64,000 bases of DNA from Arsenicicoccus sp. oral taxon 190 (GCF_001189535.1 NZ_CP012070.1:3286001-3350000), one strand, 5' to 3'; shown: positions 1-8,977, counted from the stretch's first letter. Notes: generated from the letters alone by a model not told the origin. Made by a program: numbers and translations.

Positions 1-203
<203 letters not shown>

Positions 204-215
204 TCAGTCTATGGG

Positions 216-247
216 CCGTATGACGAGACGGGCGTCTCGGCATACGG
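216..247. terminator. Hairpin between ilvN and ilvC built from inverted GTATG words
   Basis: The arms CCGTATG-a-CGAGAC and GTCTCG-g-CATACGG pair perfectly apart from the single a/g position, giving a stem of 13 pairs around a GGGC loop. There is no T-tract. It lies between the ilvN stop (265) and the ilvC start (167), so it could weaken read-through, stabilise an upstream mRNA end, or be a repeat element. The right arm contains the octamer CGGCATAC that recurs across the window. Confidence 0.6.
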
Positions 248-264
248 ATGGGCAGGGTGCCGGG

Positions 265-771
265 TCAGCGTCCGCTGCGGTCGGTGATGGAGCGCGACCC
301 GCGTCCGATGGCGACGAGACCGGACTGGACCAGCTCCTTGACGCCGAAGGGCTCCAGCGCCCGCAGCAGCGCCTCGAGCTTGAGGACGTTGCCGGTGGCC
401 TCGACGACCAGGGTGTCGGGCCCCACGTCCACGACCTTGGCGCGGAACATCTCCACGACCTCCAGCACCTGGCTGCGGTGGGCCGCATCGGCCCGGACCT
501 TGACCAGGATGATGTGCCGCTGCACCGACTGGTCCGGCTGCAGCTCGACCACCTTGAGCACCTCGACGAGCTTGTTGAGCTGCTTGGTGACCTGCTCCAG
601 CGGCAGCACGTCGACGTCCACGCGGATCGTCATCCGGGAGATCTCCGGGTGCTCGGTCTCCCCCACGGCCAGCGCCTCGATGTTGTAGCCCCGCCTCGAG
701 AAGAGCGCGGCGATGCGGGTGAGCACGCCGGGCTTGTTCTCGACGAGCACGGACAGGGTGTGCTTGCTCAC
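265..771 (-). CDS. ilvN: Acetolactate synthase small (regulatory) subunit
   Basis: A 168-residue protein with an N-terminal ACT domain (residues about 4-75: [20 protein letters not shown], then [24 protein letters not shown]) and a C-terminal ALS_ss domain. In this family the ACT domain binds valine and confers feedback inhibition on the catalytic subunit IlvB. The length is typical of bacterial small subunits. Its ATG overlaps the end of ilvB by 4 bases, which suggests translational coupling. It shares the attenuated ilv transcript. Nothing in the sequence looks abnormal. Confidence 0.97.
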   Translation of the reverse strand: MSKHTLSVLVENKPGVLTRIAALFSRRGYNIEALAVGETEHPEISRMTIRVDVDVLPLEQVTKQLNKLVEVLKVVELQPDQSVQRHIILVKVRADAAHRSQVLEVVEMFRAKVVDVGPDTLVVEATGNVLKLEALLRALEPFGVKELVQSGLVAIGRGSRSITDRSGR

Positions 772-2618
772 TCGTCATCACTCCACTTCGGGGCCATGCC
801 CTTGGCGATCTGGATCTGGTCGTTGCTGACACCGGCGGCGACCATGGGCCACACCATCGCGTCGCGGCTCACGACGAAGTCCACGACGACGGGCCGGTCG
901 GTGACGGCCATGGCCGCCTCGATCGTCTCGTCGATCTTGGCGGGGTCGTCGCAGCGCAGGCCGACGCAGCCGTAGGCCTCTGCGAGCTTGACGAAGTCCG
1001 GGATGCGCACCTGCTGGTGGGAGGTGTGCAGGTCGGTGTTGGAGTAGCGCTCGTTGTAGAAAAGCGTCTGCCACTGGCGGACCATGCCGAGGCTGGAGTT
1101 GTTGATGACCGCGACCTTGATGGGGATGTCGTTGACCACGCAGGTCGCGAGCTCCTGGTTGGTCATCTGGAAGCAGCCGTCGCCGTCGATGGCCCACACC
1201 ACGCGGTCCGGGTCGCCGGCCTTGGCGCCCATCGCGGCCGGCACGGCGTAGCCCATCGTCCCCGCACCGCCGGAGTTGAGCCACTGCCGCGGCCGCTCGT
1301 AGTCGATGAACTGGGAGGCCCACATCTGGTGCTGGCCCACGCCGGCGCAGTAGATCGCCTCCGGCCCCACGAGGGCGTTGAGCCGCTCGATGACCGCCTG
1401 CGGGGCGATGGTCGACTCGTCCTCGTGGACGTAGCCCACCGGGTAGGACTCGCGCCAGCCGGTGGCCGTCGCGACCCAGTCGGCGTAGTCGGTGCGCTGC
1501 CCCGCCGCGTAGTCGGCCTGGAGCGCGTCGATGAGGTCCCGGATGACCTCCCGGCAGTCGCCGACGATCGGGACGTCCGCGATGCGGTTCTTGCCGATCT
1601 CGGCGGGGTCGATGTCGGCGTGGATGACCGCCGCCCCGGGCGCGAAGGTCGACAGCTGGCCGGTCACCCGGTCGTCGAACCTCGCGCCGAGGGTGATCAG
1701 CAGGTCGGCCTTCTGCAGCGCGGTGACCGCGGCCACCGAGCCGTGCATGCCCGGCATCCCGAGGTGCAGGTGGTGGGAGTCCGGGAAGGCGCCGCGGGCC
1801 ATGAGCGTCGTGACCACGGGGATCCCCGTCAGCTCGACCAGGCGGCGCAGCTCCTCGTGGGCCTCGGACCGGATCACCCCTCCCCCGACGTAGAGCACCG
1901 GCCTGCGCGAGTCCTGGATCAGCCGGGCGGCCTCGCGGATCTGCTTGTGGTGCGGCCGCGTCACGGGGTGGTAGCCGGGCAGCTCGAAGGTGGGCGGCCA
2001 CACGAAGGTCGTCGTCGACTGCAGCGCGTCCTTGGTGATGTCGACCAGGACTGGGCCGGGGCGGCCGGTGCGGGCGATGTGGAAGGCCTCGGCGAGCGCC
2101 TGCGGGATCTTGGCCGGGTCGGTGACCAGGTAGTTGTGCTTGGTGATCGGCATGGAGATGCCGCGGATGTCGGCCTCCTGGAAGGCGTCGGTGCCGATCG
2201 AGCCGCTGCCGACCTGCCCCGTGATGGCGACCACCGGCACGGAGTCCATGTGGGCGTCCAGCAGCGGGGTGACCAGGTTGGTGGCGCCGGGGCCGCTGGT
2301 GGCCATGCAGACCCCGACCTTGCCGGTGGCCGACGCATACCCCTGCGCGGCGTGCCCGGCGCCCTGCTCGTGGCGCACCAGCACGTGCCGCACCGACCGG
2401 GAGTCCATGAGCGGGTCGTATGCCGGCAGGATCGCCCCGCCCGGGATGCCGAAGACGGTGTCGACCTCGAGGGCCTCGAGCGCGAGCACGAGGCTCTGCG
2501 CGCCGGTGACCTCCACCGGGGTGCGGTGCCGCACGGTCGCGGCCACGCTCGAGGGGCTGGGCGCAGGCGCGGGGCCCGGACGGGCGGGCGCTGCAGCGCT
2601 CGACGGAGAGTCGGTCAC
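768..2618 (-). CDS. ilvB: Acetolactate synthase large (catalytic) subunit
   Basis: A 616-residue thiamine-diphosphate enzyme that condenses two pyruvates, or pyruvate with 2-oxobutyrate, in the first common step of branched-chain amino acid synthesis. The catalytic glutamate of the N-terminal domain is seen in [15 protein letters not shown] (E84). The ThDP/Mg motif is GDG at 479-481, followed by the NNSSLG segment about 25 residues on. The start is a GTG at 2616-2618 with GAAGGA five bases upstream. The first 35 residues are Ala/Pro-rich and dispensable-looking. It is the first structural gene after the leader/attenuator at 2725-2877. Confidence 0.97.
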   Translation of the reverse strand: MTDSPSSAAAPARPGPAPAPSPSSVAATVRHRTPVEVTGAQSLVLALEALEVDTVFGIPGGAILPAYDPLMDSRSVRHVLVRHEQGAGHAAQGYASATGKVGVCMATSGPGATNLVTPLLDAHMDSVPVVAITGQVGSGSIGTDAFQEADIRGISMPITKHNYLVTDPAKIPQALAEAFHIARTGRPGPVLVDITKDALQSTTTFVWPPTFELPGYHPVTRPHHKQIREAARLIQDSRRPVLYVGGGVIRSEAHEELRRLVELTGIPVVTTLMARGAFPDSHHLHLGMPGMHGSVAAVTALQKADLLITLGARFDDRVTGQLSTFAPGAAVIHADIDPAEIGKNRIADVPIVGDCREVIRDLIDALQADYAAGQRTDYADWVATATGWRESYPVGYVHEDESTIAPQAVIERLNALVGPEAIYCAGVGQHQMWASQFIDYERPRQWLNSGGAGTMGYAVPAAMGAKAGDPDRVVWAIDGDGCFQMTNQELATCVVNDIPIKVAVINNSSLGMVRQWQTLFYNERYSNTDLHTSHQQVRIPDFVKLAEAYGCVGLRCDDPAKIDETIEAAMAVTDRPVVVDFVVSRDAMVWPMVAAGVSNDQIQIAKGMAPKWSDDE

Positions 2619-2724
2619 TGTCCTTCACCACTTTCGCGATATCGACGTCGTCGTCTGCTGACTCCCGGGCGTCTGCCCGGCAGGTGGTCCTGCGCTCGTC
2701 CGGACAGGTGCGCGTCCGGTCATG

Positions 2725-2760
2725 AAAAAACCCCTGCCCCGAGGACCGGGACGCAGGGGT
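2725..2760 (-). terminator. Intrinsic terminator acting as ilvBN(C) attenuator
   Basis: Read on the minus strand, ACCCCTGC (2760-2753) pairs with GCAGGGGT (2737-2730), with a smaller inner CCC/GGG pairing, and six T residues follow at 2730-2725. This is a textbook rho-independent terminator, placed between the leader peptide (2791-2877) and the ilvB start (2618). Attenuation by a branched-chain-rich leader peptide is established for ilv operons in several bacteria, including actinobacteria. Its use here is inferred from this arrangement. Confidence 0.85.
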
Positions 2761-2790
2761 CGCGCACTGTCGGTGGGATCGACGGTGCGC

Positions 2791-2877
2791 TCAGGGAATT
2801 ACGAGGAGGAGGGCCACGGGACAACAGTCCCCCAGCGGCCGGGCGGCGTCAAAGGAGGGAGGGGATTGTCTCGGCAT
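2791..2877 (-). CDS. ilv operon leader peptide
   Basis: A 28-codon frame starts at an ATG and ends with the residues VALLLVIP just before the stop: three consecutive Leu codons (CTC), then Val and Ile. The stop codon lies about 30 bases before the attenuator stem. Such a run lets ribosome stalling sense charged tRNA for leucine, valine and isoleucine. The exact start is uncertain. The GTG of the codon before ALLLVIP would give an 8-residue peptide and has a purine-rich GGGGGA ten bases ahead, while the ATG overlaps the recurrent CGGCATAC octamer. The rest of the 396-bp gap (2619-3014) holds the attenuator and the copD upstream region only. Confidence 0.75.
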   Translation of the reverse strand: MPRQSPPSFDAARPLGDCCPVALLLVIP

Positions 2878-2960
2878 ACGGTCTGGTCGTCCCGATCTGC
2901 GGTCGCGGGCCCGGCGGGGGGCTCGCAGCGGCGTGAGGCTCGTCACGCCGGCTTGCCTAG

Positions 2961-2977
2961 TTAGGTCAGCCTCTAAG
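2961..2977 (+). promoter_or_regulatory. Possible DtxR/IdeR-type half-site upstream of copD-like gene
   Basis: TTAGGTCAGCCTCTAAG resembles the left half and centre of the actinobacterial iron-box consensus (TTAGGTTAGSCT...), with one mismatch in the first nine bases. The right half-site is poor. It lies about 40 bp before the GTG start at 3015. The site is tentative; a position-weight-matrix score would decide. Confidence 0.3.
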
Positions 2978-3014
2978 TTCATCGCGCCAGACTCGACCGC
3001 GCGAAAGGAAGCCC

Positions 3015-4199
3015 GTGACCACCGTCCTCGATGCCCTGCCCTCGCTCGAGCTGCCGCCGCTGTGGCGGTGGACCACCAAGTGGGCCTACTTCCTCGGGCT
3101 GGCCGGCCTCGTCGGCTCGGTGCTGACGCACGTGGTCGTCGTGCGACCCGCCCTCGCGCGGCACGCCGACGACGAGCACAGGCTGCGGGGCACCCGGGCC
3201 ATGCACCGGACCATCGCGGCCGCCGCCGCCCTCATGGTGGTGGCCGGGCTGCTGCAGGCGGTGTCGGCGGTGGCGCGGGCCGGGCGCACGGGCTTCTCGG
3301 CCGCGCTGTCGTCCCGAGCGCTGTGGGACTACCACACCGCGACCCCCAAGCCGGGCGACTGGCTCGCGGCCGGCTGGCTGTCCGCCGCCCAGGTGGCCCT
3401 CGTGCTGGTCTGCGCCGTGCTGCTCGTCCCGCTCGCGCGCCGTGGGCCGACGCCCGGTGCCGAGCGTCTCGTGACGGTCGCCCTGCCGCTGACCTGGGCG
3501 GTCTCGCTGGTGAAGTCGATCCCCCTCGGCCCCGCCGCGATGACGGCCGACGTCTGGGTGCAGCGGGGCCTCGTGCAGACCCACATCATCGCCGGCAGCG
3601 CCTGGGCCGGCGGCCTCGTGACGCTGCTCGTGCTGACCCGCTCGCGGCACCACGTGCGCGACGCCGTGGTCGGGACCTGGCTGACGGTCTGGCAGCGGTT
3701 CGGGACGGTGGCGCTGGTGTCGGTCGGGGCCGTGGCGCTCTCCGGAGCCTGGCTGACCTACCGCGAGGTGGGGGTGCCGAGCCAGCTCCTGACGACGTCC
3801 TTCGGGATCGTCCTGACCGCCAAGCTCGCCCTCGTCGCCGTGCTCCTCGCGGCCGGAGCCCTCAACCAGCTCGTCCTGCTCCCCCGGTTGGTGGGCCTGC
3901 AGGCGCGAGGCGCCACGGGGAGCGCGTGGCGGCTGGCGGTGCGGCACTTCGGCGCGGTGGTCGCCCTGGAGTCGGCCGTGGTCGTGCTGGTCATCCTCGC
4001 CGCGGCGCTGCTCACCGGGTCCGCCCGCGAGCAGGCGGGCGCTCCTGCCGCCCCGCCCGTCGGGCCGGCCCTGCTCGGGTGGGGCGCCGCGATCCTGGCG
4101 CTGCTCGTGCTCGCCCTCTGGGGGACGGCCCGCGCGTCCGAGCTGATCGCGCGGCGACCGAGCGCCGCCGCGGCGGGCACGGTGGGCGGCGCGCCCTGA
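3015..4199 (+). CDS. CopD-domain integral membrane protein
   Basis: A 394-residue, strongly hydrophobic protein with about nine predicted membrane segments (first at residues 23-43). The central part shows the CopD-family pattern: a histidine followed by a small-residue helix (THIIAGSAWAGGLVTLL), LSGAWLTY, then a lysine-containing helix (LTAKLALVAVLL). CopD proteins are associated with copper uptake or handling in the membrane, but many actinobacterial members are untested. The start is GTG with GAAAGGA eight bases upstream. It is a single gene divergent from ilvB, facing SixA. A possible iron box upstream would fit metal regulation but is weak. Confidence 0.8.
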   Translation: MTTVLDALPSLELPPLWRWTTKWAYFLGLAGLVGSVLTHVVVVRPALARHADDEHRLRGTRAMHRTIAAAAALMVVAGLLQAVSAVARAGRTGFSAALSSRALWDYHTATPKPGDWLAAGWLSAAQVALVLVCAVLLVPLARRGPTPGAERLVTVALPLTWAVSLVKSIPLGPAAMTADVWVQRGLVQTHIIAGSAWAGGLVTLLVLTRSRHHVRDAVVGTWLTVWQRFGTVALVSVGAVALSGAWLTYREVGVPSQLLTTSFGIVLTAKLALVAVLLAAGALNQLVLLPRLVGLQARGATGSAWRLAVRHFGAVVALESAVVVLVILAAALLTGSAREQAGAPAAPPVGPALLGWGAAILALLVLALWGTARASELIARRPSAAAAGTVGGAP

Positions 4200-4203
4200 G
4201 GGA

Positions 4204-4719
4204 TCAGCCCCTGGGGATGGTCACCTGCAGCAGGTCGATCGTGGCGGCCCCCACGTCGAGCCAGTCGCGCTCGACGCCGAAGCGGCAGATCGTGGCCGTG
4301 GGGAAACCGTGGTCGAGAGCCTCGCGCACGTCGGCCGGGCCGTCCGCCGACGCCAGGACGTGGGCCAGCATCGGGATGCCCGGGGCGTGCCCGAGCACCA
4401 GCACGGCCCGCGCCTTGTCGGGCAGGTGGCTGACGGCGGCGAGCAGCTCGTCCAGCCCGGCGTCGTAGACCTCGTCGCTGGCCTGGACGTCCCGGGCCGC
4501 GGCCCCGGCGTCCGCCGCCTCGCGCCAGGTCTCGCGGGTGCGGCGGGCGCTGGACACCAGCACCAGGTCGAGCTCCCCGACCTCCTCGGCGAGCCAGCGG
4601 CCCGCCGCCCGGGCGTCCGACCGGCCCTGCGACGTCAGTGGGCGGTCGTGGTCGCCGCCGGCGCCGTGGCCCGCCTCGGCGTGGCGCATCAGCACCAGGG
4701 TGCGCTGGGGGTTCGTCAT
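4204..4719 (-). CDS. sixA: SixA-type phosphohistidine phosphatase
   Basis: A 171-residue histidine-phosphatase (phosphoglycerate-mutase-like) protein. The catalytic RHA motif is in LVLMRHAEAGHG near residue 11, and the second histidine lies in VLGHAPGIP. Family members remove phosphate from phosphohistidine in phosphorelay proteins; the substrate here is unknown. I chose the ATG at 4719, inside CGTATGACG, because GAGGA precedes it. An in-frame ATG six codons upstream has no ribosome site. It converges on the copD-like gene with only 4 bases between stops. Confidence 0.85.
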   Translation of the reverse strand: MTNPQRTLVLMRHAEAGHGAGGDHDRPLTSQGRSDARAAGRWLAEEVGELDLVLVSSARRTRETWREAADAGAAARDVQASDEVYDAGLDELLAAVSHLPDKARAVLVLGHAPGIPMLAHVLASADGPADVREALDHGFPTATICRFGVERDWLDVGAATIDLLQVTIPRG

Positions 4720-4770
4720 ACGGCCATCCTCACGCATCGGCGCGGTGCGTGGTGGGTCGCGGCGGCCGGG

Positions 4771-7218
4771 TCACAGGACCAGGTCCGGCTTGATGCGGGC
4801 CGGCGTCCAGATCCGCGCCCGGTGGGCCGCCCACGTGGACGCGGTCAGCGCCGCGGCGAGGAAGCCGGCGAGGACGAGCAGGTCCAGGGCCACGAAGCCC
4901 ATGCGCCCGCCATACATCAGGTGCCGCAGCCCGTCGATCGCGTAGGACATGGGCAGCACGTGGTGCAGCGCCTGCAGCGGCCCGGGCAGGGTCTGCCACG
5001 GGAAGGTGCCGCCTGCGGACACCAGCTGGACCACGAGCAGGATCAGGCCGAGGAACTTCCCGACCGCCCCGAGGCGCGACGCGAGCGCGTGCAGGATGGC
5101 CGCGTAGGTCAAGGACACGAAGGCCATGAACGCGATCGCCCACAGCGGGTGCTGCACGTGGAAGCCGAGGCCCTTGAGCACGAGCCCGAAGACGAGCAGG
5201 CTCTGGCCGACCGCCAGCAGCGCGGGGGTGAGCCAGCCGCTCACCGCCACCCGCCAGGCGGGCTGCTGCGCCGCCAGGGCGCGCGTCGACAGGGTCTTGA
5301 TCAGCAGGAAGAGGACGTAGGCCCCGATCCACAGGGACAGGCTGACGAAGAACGGCGCGAGGCCGGCGCCGTAGTTGGCGGCCTGGGCGGGGTTGCTGGC
5401 CCTGACCGCGACCGGGTTGCCGACGGCCTGGGCGGCCGCCTTGCGCTGCTCGGCGGTGTAGCTGGGCACCTGGTCCTTGCCGGCGGCGAGCTGGTCCCGC
5501 AGCTGCTGGGCGCCGTGCTGCAGCGTGCCGGCGCCGTCCCGCAGGCTCCCCGCGCCGTCCGCGAGCTGCTGCGCCCCGTCGAGCGCCTTCTGCTCGTTGG
5601 TGGCCAGGGTGTGCGCCCCGCTCGCGAGGGTGCCGAGACCGTCGTCGAGCCGGGAGGCGCCGTCGGCGAGCTTGGCGCTGCCGGCGTCGGCCTGCGCGAT
5701 CCCGTCGTGGAGCTGCGCGGAGCCCTTGGCCAGGGCGTCGGCCCCGGCGGCGACCTTGCCGGCTCCCGCGGCTGCGGCGTCGGCGCCGCCGGACAGCGTG
5801 GTGGCGCCCGTGGCGAGCGTGGCGGTGCCCCGCTGCAGCTCGCCCAGCTTGCCGGCGAGGGTGGCGCTCCCGGCGGTGAGCCGGTCCGCGCCCTCGGCGA
5901 CCTGCTGCGAGCCCGTCGCCAGCGTGGTCAGCTTGCCCGAAGCCTTGGTGATGGTGCCGGACACCTGGTCAAGCGCGCGGTCGATGCGGTCGAGCTCGGT
6001 CTGGGCGGTGGCGAGCCGGCGGTCGAGGTCGGCCTTGATCTGCCGCAGCCGAGCGACGGCCGCGGGGTCGGTGTCGGCGGGCAGCGCGTCGATCGCGGTC
6101 TGCAGCGACGCGGACTGCGCCTGCAGCGCCCGGATCTGGTCCTGCAGGGCGCCGCGCCGCTCCTTGCGCACCTGGTCGACCTGGGTCGCGGCCTGCTGCG
6201 CGAGCTGGCCCGCCTGGGCGATCTGGGCGTTGCCGGCCGCCACCTGGTGGGCTCCGGCGGCGACCTTGCTGGCGCCGTCGTGCAGGGTGTCCGCGCCGGC
6301 CTTGAGCTGACCGGCTCCGGTCGAGGCGGCGGTGGCCCCCGTGGCCAGGCGGCGCGCGCCGTCGGCGAGGCGGGCGTTGCCGTCCGCGACCTGGTGCGCG
6401 CCGTCGGCGAGCTGGCGGGTCTGGCCCGGCAGCGCCGCGGTGCGGCTGTCCAGGGTGGCCAGGCCGTCGTGCAGCCGGGAGGCACCCGCGGACAGCTCGC
6501 CCGCACCGGACCGGGCGGAATCCGCTCCCTGGGCGAGGCGTACGGCGCCGTCGCGCAGCTGGGCGGTGCCGTCCCGCAGCGACGTCGCGCCGGTCGCCAG
6601 CCGGCCGCTGCCGTCGACCAGCCGCCCGCCGCCGTCGGCGAGCTTGCCCGCGCCGTCCGCCGCCTGCTGCAGCTTGCCGTGGATGGTGCTCATGCCGTCG
6701 AGCAGCTGCGCCGCCGCGGTCGTGCTCACCTGGGAGGCCACGGACCTGGTGACCTCGGCGACCACCGTGTTGGAGATGGTCCGGGCCAGGTATCCGTTGG
6801 TGTCGTTGGTGTACTGCTCCAGCGTCGCCTGCCGCGGGTGCTGGCTGCCGGCGCTGGCCAGGGCGGCGGAGAAGTCCCGCGGGATGATGAGGGCGAAGTC
6901 GTACTCCTCGTCGTCCACGCCCCGCACGGCCTCGGCGCGGGTCACCCGGTGCCAGTCGAAGGTGTGACCGTCGACCAGGGTCGAGGCGACCTGCTGGCCG
7001 ACCTGCAGCCGCTCCCCGCTCGCGAGGGTGGTGCCGGCGTCCTCGACCACGACGGCGACGGGGATGTGGCCCAGGTTGGCGTAGGGGTCCTTGTTGGCGT
7101 AGAGGTACAGCCCCGCGTAGAGGCTCGGGATCACGAGCATCGCGACCAGGGCCAGCCGCAGCAGCTTGCCGCTGGTGAGCCGCCGGAGCTCGGCGAGCGC
7201 GAGTCGGTGGGCCCTCAT
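4771..7218 (-). CDS. YhgE/Pip-family membrane protein with coiled-coil repeat domain
   Basis: An 815-residue protein. One N-terminal membrane segment (LALVAMLVIPSLYAGLYLYA, about residue 20-40) precedes a large extracytoplasmic region. That region has dozens of degenerate units of the form LxDGAxxLxxGA, consistent with a long coiled-coil or solenoid, and includes a classical heptad stretch near the middle (QIRALQAQSASLQTAI). At least five membrane segments close the C-terminus. This layout matches YhgE/Pip proteins, which resemble ABC-2 permeases and are related to type VII-associated EsaA. The function is not settled. The start overlaps the upstream ABC-like gene by 4 bases. A TetR regulator with operators sits across the divergent gap. 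Confidence 0.85.
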   Translation of the reverse strand: MRAHRLALAELRRLTSGKLLRLALVAMLVIPSLYAGLYLYANKDPYANLGHIPVAVVVEDAGTTLASGERLQVGQQVASTLVDGHTFDWHRVTRAEAVRGVDDEEYDFALIIPRDFSAALASAGSQHPRQATLEQYTNDTNGYLARTISNTVVAEVTRSVASQVSTTAAAQLLDGMSTIHGKLQQAADGAGKLADGGGRLVDGSGRLATGATSLRDGTAQLRDGAVRLAQGADSARSGAGELSAGASRLHDGLATLDSRTAALPGQTRQLADGAHQVADGNARLADGARRLATGATAASTGAGQLKAGADTLHDGASKVAAGAHQVAAGNAQIAQAGQLAQQAATQVDQVRKERRGALQDQIRALQAQSASLQTAIDALPADTDPAAVARLRQIKADLDRRLATAQTELDRIDRALDQVSGTITKASGKLTTLATGSQQVAEGADRLTAGSATLAGKLGELQRGTATLATGATTLSGGADAAAAGAGKVAAGADALAKGSAQLHDGIAQADAGSAKLADGASRLDDGLGTLASGAHTLATNEQKALDGAQQLADGAGSLRDGAGTLQHGAQQLRDQLAAGKDQVPSYTAEQRKAAAQAVGNPVAVRASNPAQAANYGAGLAPFFVSLSLWIGAYVLFLLIKTLSTRALAAQQPAWRVAVSGWLTPALLAVGQSLLVFGLVLKGLGFHVQHPLWAIAFMAFVSLTYAAILHALASRLGAVGKFLGLILLVVQLVSAGGTFPWQTLPGPLQALHHVLPMSYAIDGLRHLMYGGRMGFVALDLLVLAGFLAAALTASTWAAHRARIWTPARIKPDLVL

Positions 7219-7835
7219 GCGATCACCCCGACCTCGTAGTCGGTCTGCGCGCCTAGCAGCCGCAGGCTGTTGTGCGTGGCGAGGACCACCACGACCAGGT
7301 CGCGCTCGGCGAGCTCGCGGGCGACGACGTGCCAGCCGCGCGGGTCCCCGCCCCACCGGTCCGGGCTCGTGAGCACCACGGCGGTGGCTCCGGCACGCTC
7401 CACCGCGATCTGCGCCAGCCAGTGGATATGTTCGCTCGGGTCCAGGGTCTCCCACCGGTCCCGGGAGCGCTCCACGGCGTCGTGCGCGGCCAGGAAGCGG
7501 TGGATGTCCTGGCGCCGCGCGGGCAGACCCGCCAGCGCCAGCTCCTCCCCCACCACGACGTGCAGCGGCAGCGACGGTTCGGGCTCGGTCACGCCGGGGA
7601 CGTCGACGAGGACGACGCGCTCGCGGCGGACGTGCCCGGACGGGTCGCCATTGCAGGTGATCTCGCCGTGGTCGAGCGGCACCCGGCCGCCGAGGGCGAG
7701 CGCGAGGGTGGTGAGCGCCGGGCCCGGGTCACCGGCGACGAGCGTGACCTCTCCCTTGCGGGCGGCCAACGAGGTGGGCAGCAGCAACGGCCCGTGGGGA
7801 CCGTCGACGCCGGCCTGGTGCGCGATGAGCGCCAT
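7215..7835 (-). CDS. Degenerate ABC-type ATP-binding protein paired with YhgE
   Basis: A 206-residue protein with the outline of an ABC ATPase but broken motifs. The P-loop position reads LVAGDPGPALTTLALAL, lacking the Lys-Ser/Thr of GxGKST. The Walker-B-like VVLTSPDRWG lacks the usual Asp-Glu, and a switch-like VVLATHN follows near the C-terminus. It is short for the family. The ATG has AAGGAG about 10 bases ahead, and the stop overlaps the YhgE-type gene (ATGA). I infer a partner subunit for that permease-like protein; ATP hydrolysis is doubtful from these motifs. Confidence 0.65.
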   Translation of the reverse strand: MALIAHQAGVDGPHGPLLLPTSLAARKGEVTLVAGDPGPALTTLALALGGRVPLDHGEITCNGDPSGHVRRERVVLVDVPGVTEPEPSLPLHVVVGEELALAGLPARRQDIHRFLAAHDAVERSRDRWETLDPSEHIHWLAQIAVERAGATAVVLTSPDRWGGDPRGWHVVARELAERDLVVVVLATHNSLRLLGAQTDYEVGVIA

Positions 7836-7936
7836 GGCGGAGGACTCCTTGGTGCCCGGACCGACCCGGGCGAGCGGTGCGTATGCCGAGCGCGGGGCTG
7901 CGGCCGACGGGGGGCCGGAGGCGGCCCACCTGCATT

Positions 7937-7987
7937 GGATACACTAGCGTATCCCGATTCATTCCCGTATTCAATACGACGGTGTAT
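7937..7987. promoter_or_regulatory. Tandem TetR operators ATAC-N6-GTAT in divergent promoter
   Basis: Two inverted repeats with the same frame occur: GGATAC-actagc-GTATCC (7937-7954) and ATAC-gacggt-GTAT (7974-7987), centred 35 bp apart. A third palindrome, CGTATT-c-AATACG (7966-7978), lies between them. The second site ends nine bases before the tetR start codon. Position and symmetry suggest autoregulation plus control of the divergent ABC/YhgE pair. This is inference; the binding protein is not proven. Confidence 0.65.
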
Positions 7988-7996
7988 CGTGACGGT

Positions 7997-8623
7997 ATGA
8001 CCACGTCGAGTGAGGCTCCCCCACGGTCCGCACGCCGCGAGGCAACCCGCCAGCGCATCCTCGGGGCCGCGTCGCAGACCCTCGCCGAGCGCGGCTTCCA
8101 CGGCACCAGCGTCGAGGAGGTCTGCGAGCGTGCGGGATTCACGCGGGGCGCGTTCTACTCCAACTTCGCGTCGCGGGAGGAGCTCGTCGCCGAGCTGGTG
8201 CAGCAGCGGACCGTCCGGCTGCGCGAGCGCGTCCTCGAGCTCGCCGCGCAGGAGGACCTCACGCCCCACGAGCTCTGGCACGGCGTGCTGGCCCTGTGGT
8301 CGGGGCAGCCAGGCCAGCGCCAGCAGTGGTTGCTGCTGCAGACCGAGCTGATGCTGCACGCGATCCGCGACCCCGAGGCGGGTGCGACCTGGCGCGAGGT
8401 GATCGACCGCAGCCAGGAGGACGTCGCCGCGGCGCTGGACGCCTTTCTCGAGCGGCACCACCTGAGCCTGCCGATCACGAGCATGGGGCTGTCGCGGCTC
8501 CTGTTCGCCACCTTCCAGGGCGGGGCCCTGCAGCACCTGCTCGACCCGCAGCGCGTGGGGCCTGACGACCTCGAGGAACAGCTGCTGTCGGTCCTCGAGC
8601 ACGCCCTCGACCGCGCCGGCTGA
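7997..8623 (+). CDS. TetR/AcrR-family transcriptional regulator
   Basis: A 208-residue regulator. Residues about 12-58 form the TetR helix-turn-helix (RREATRQRILGAASQTLAERGF, then TSVEEVCERAGFTRGAFYSNFASREEL). The C-terminal ligand domain resembles the TetR C-terminal 6 type. I place the start at the ATG after GACGGT because it gives the usual short N-terminus. It is divergent from the ABC-like/YhgE pair, with inverted repeats in the shared gap, so it probably represses that pair and itself. The inducing ligand is unknown. Confidence 0.9.
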   Translation: MTTSSEAPPRSARREATRQRILGAASQTLAERGFHGTSVEEVCERAGFTRGAFYSNFASREELVAELVQQRTVRLRERVLELAAQEDLTPHELWHGVLALWSGQPGQRQQWLLLQTELMLHAIRDPEAGATWREVIDRSQEDVAAALDAFLERHHLSLPITSMGLSRLLFATFQGGALQHLLDPQRVGPDDLEEQLLSVLEHALDRAG

Positions 8624-8644
8624 CCCGGTGGCGGCCGCGAGCCG

Positions 8645-8929
8645 TCACCGCACGAGGTCGGCATACTCCTGGTGCTTGTCGAGGTAGGAGGCCACGAAGG
8701 AGCAGGCCGGCTCCACCCGCAGGCCACGGGCCCGGATGTCGTCCAGGAGCCCGCGGACCAGCTCGGAGCCGAGGCCCTGACCGCCGAAGGCGGGGTCGAT
8801 CTCGGTGTGGGGCACCACGAGGACGTCACCCTCGAGGCGCACGTCGGCGAAGCCCGCGAGCTCGCCGTCGTGGCGGATCTCGTAGCGGTGCAGGTCGTCG
8901 TTGCGCGTCACCGTCGTCTGCTCAGCCAT
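8645..8929 (-). CDS. Small GNAT-family N-acetyltransferase (YjdJ-like)
   Basis: A 94-residue protein typical of the short GNAT subfamily: MAEQTTVTRNDDLHRYEIRHDGELAG leads into the beta-strand EVVPHTEI-like segment and the acetyl-CoA loop GGQGLGSELV. The C-terminus (VEPACSFVASYLDKHQEYADLV) matches the conserved tail with C-S-F-V and H. Substrates of this subfamily are not established. It converges with tetR and stands alone. Confidence 0.85.
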   Translation of the reverse strand: MAEQTTVTRNDDLHRYEIRHDGELAGFADVRLEGDVLVVPHTEIDPAFGGQGLGSELVRGLLDDIRARGLRVEPACSFVASYLDKHQEYADLVR

Positions 8930-8977
8930 GGCGCCAGTCTCCCACCGGCGGCCGGGCGGCAGCAGATCACGCCACGA

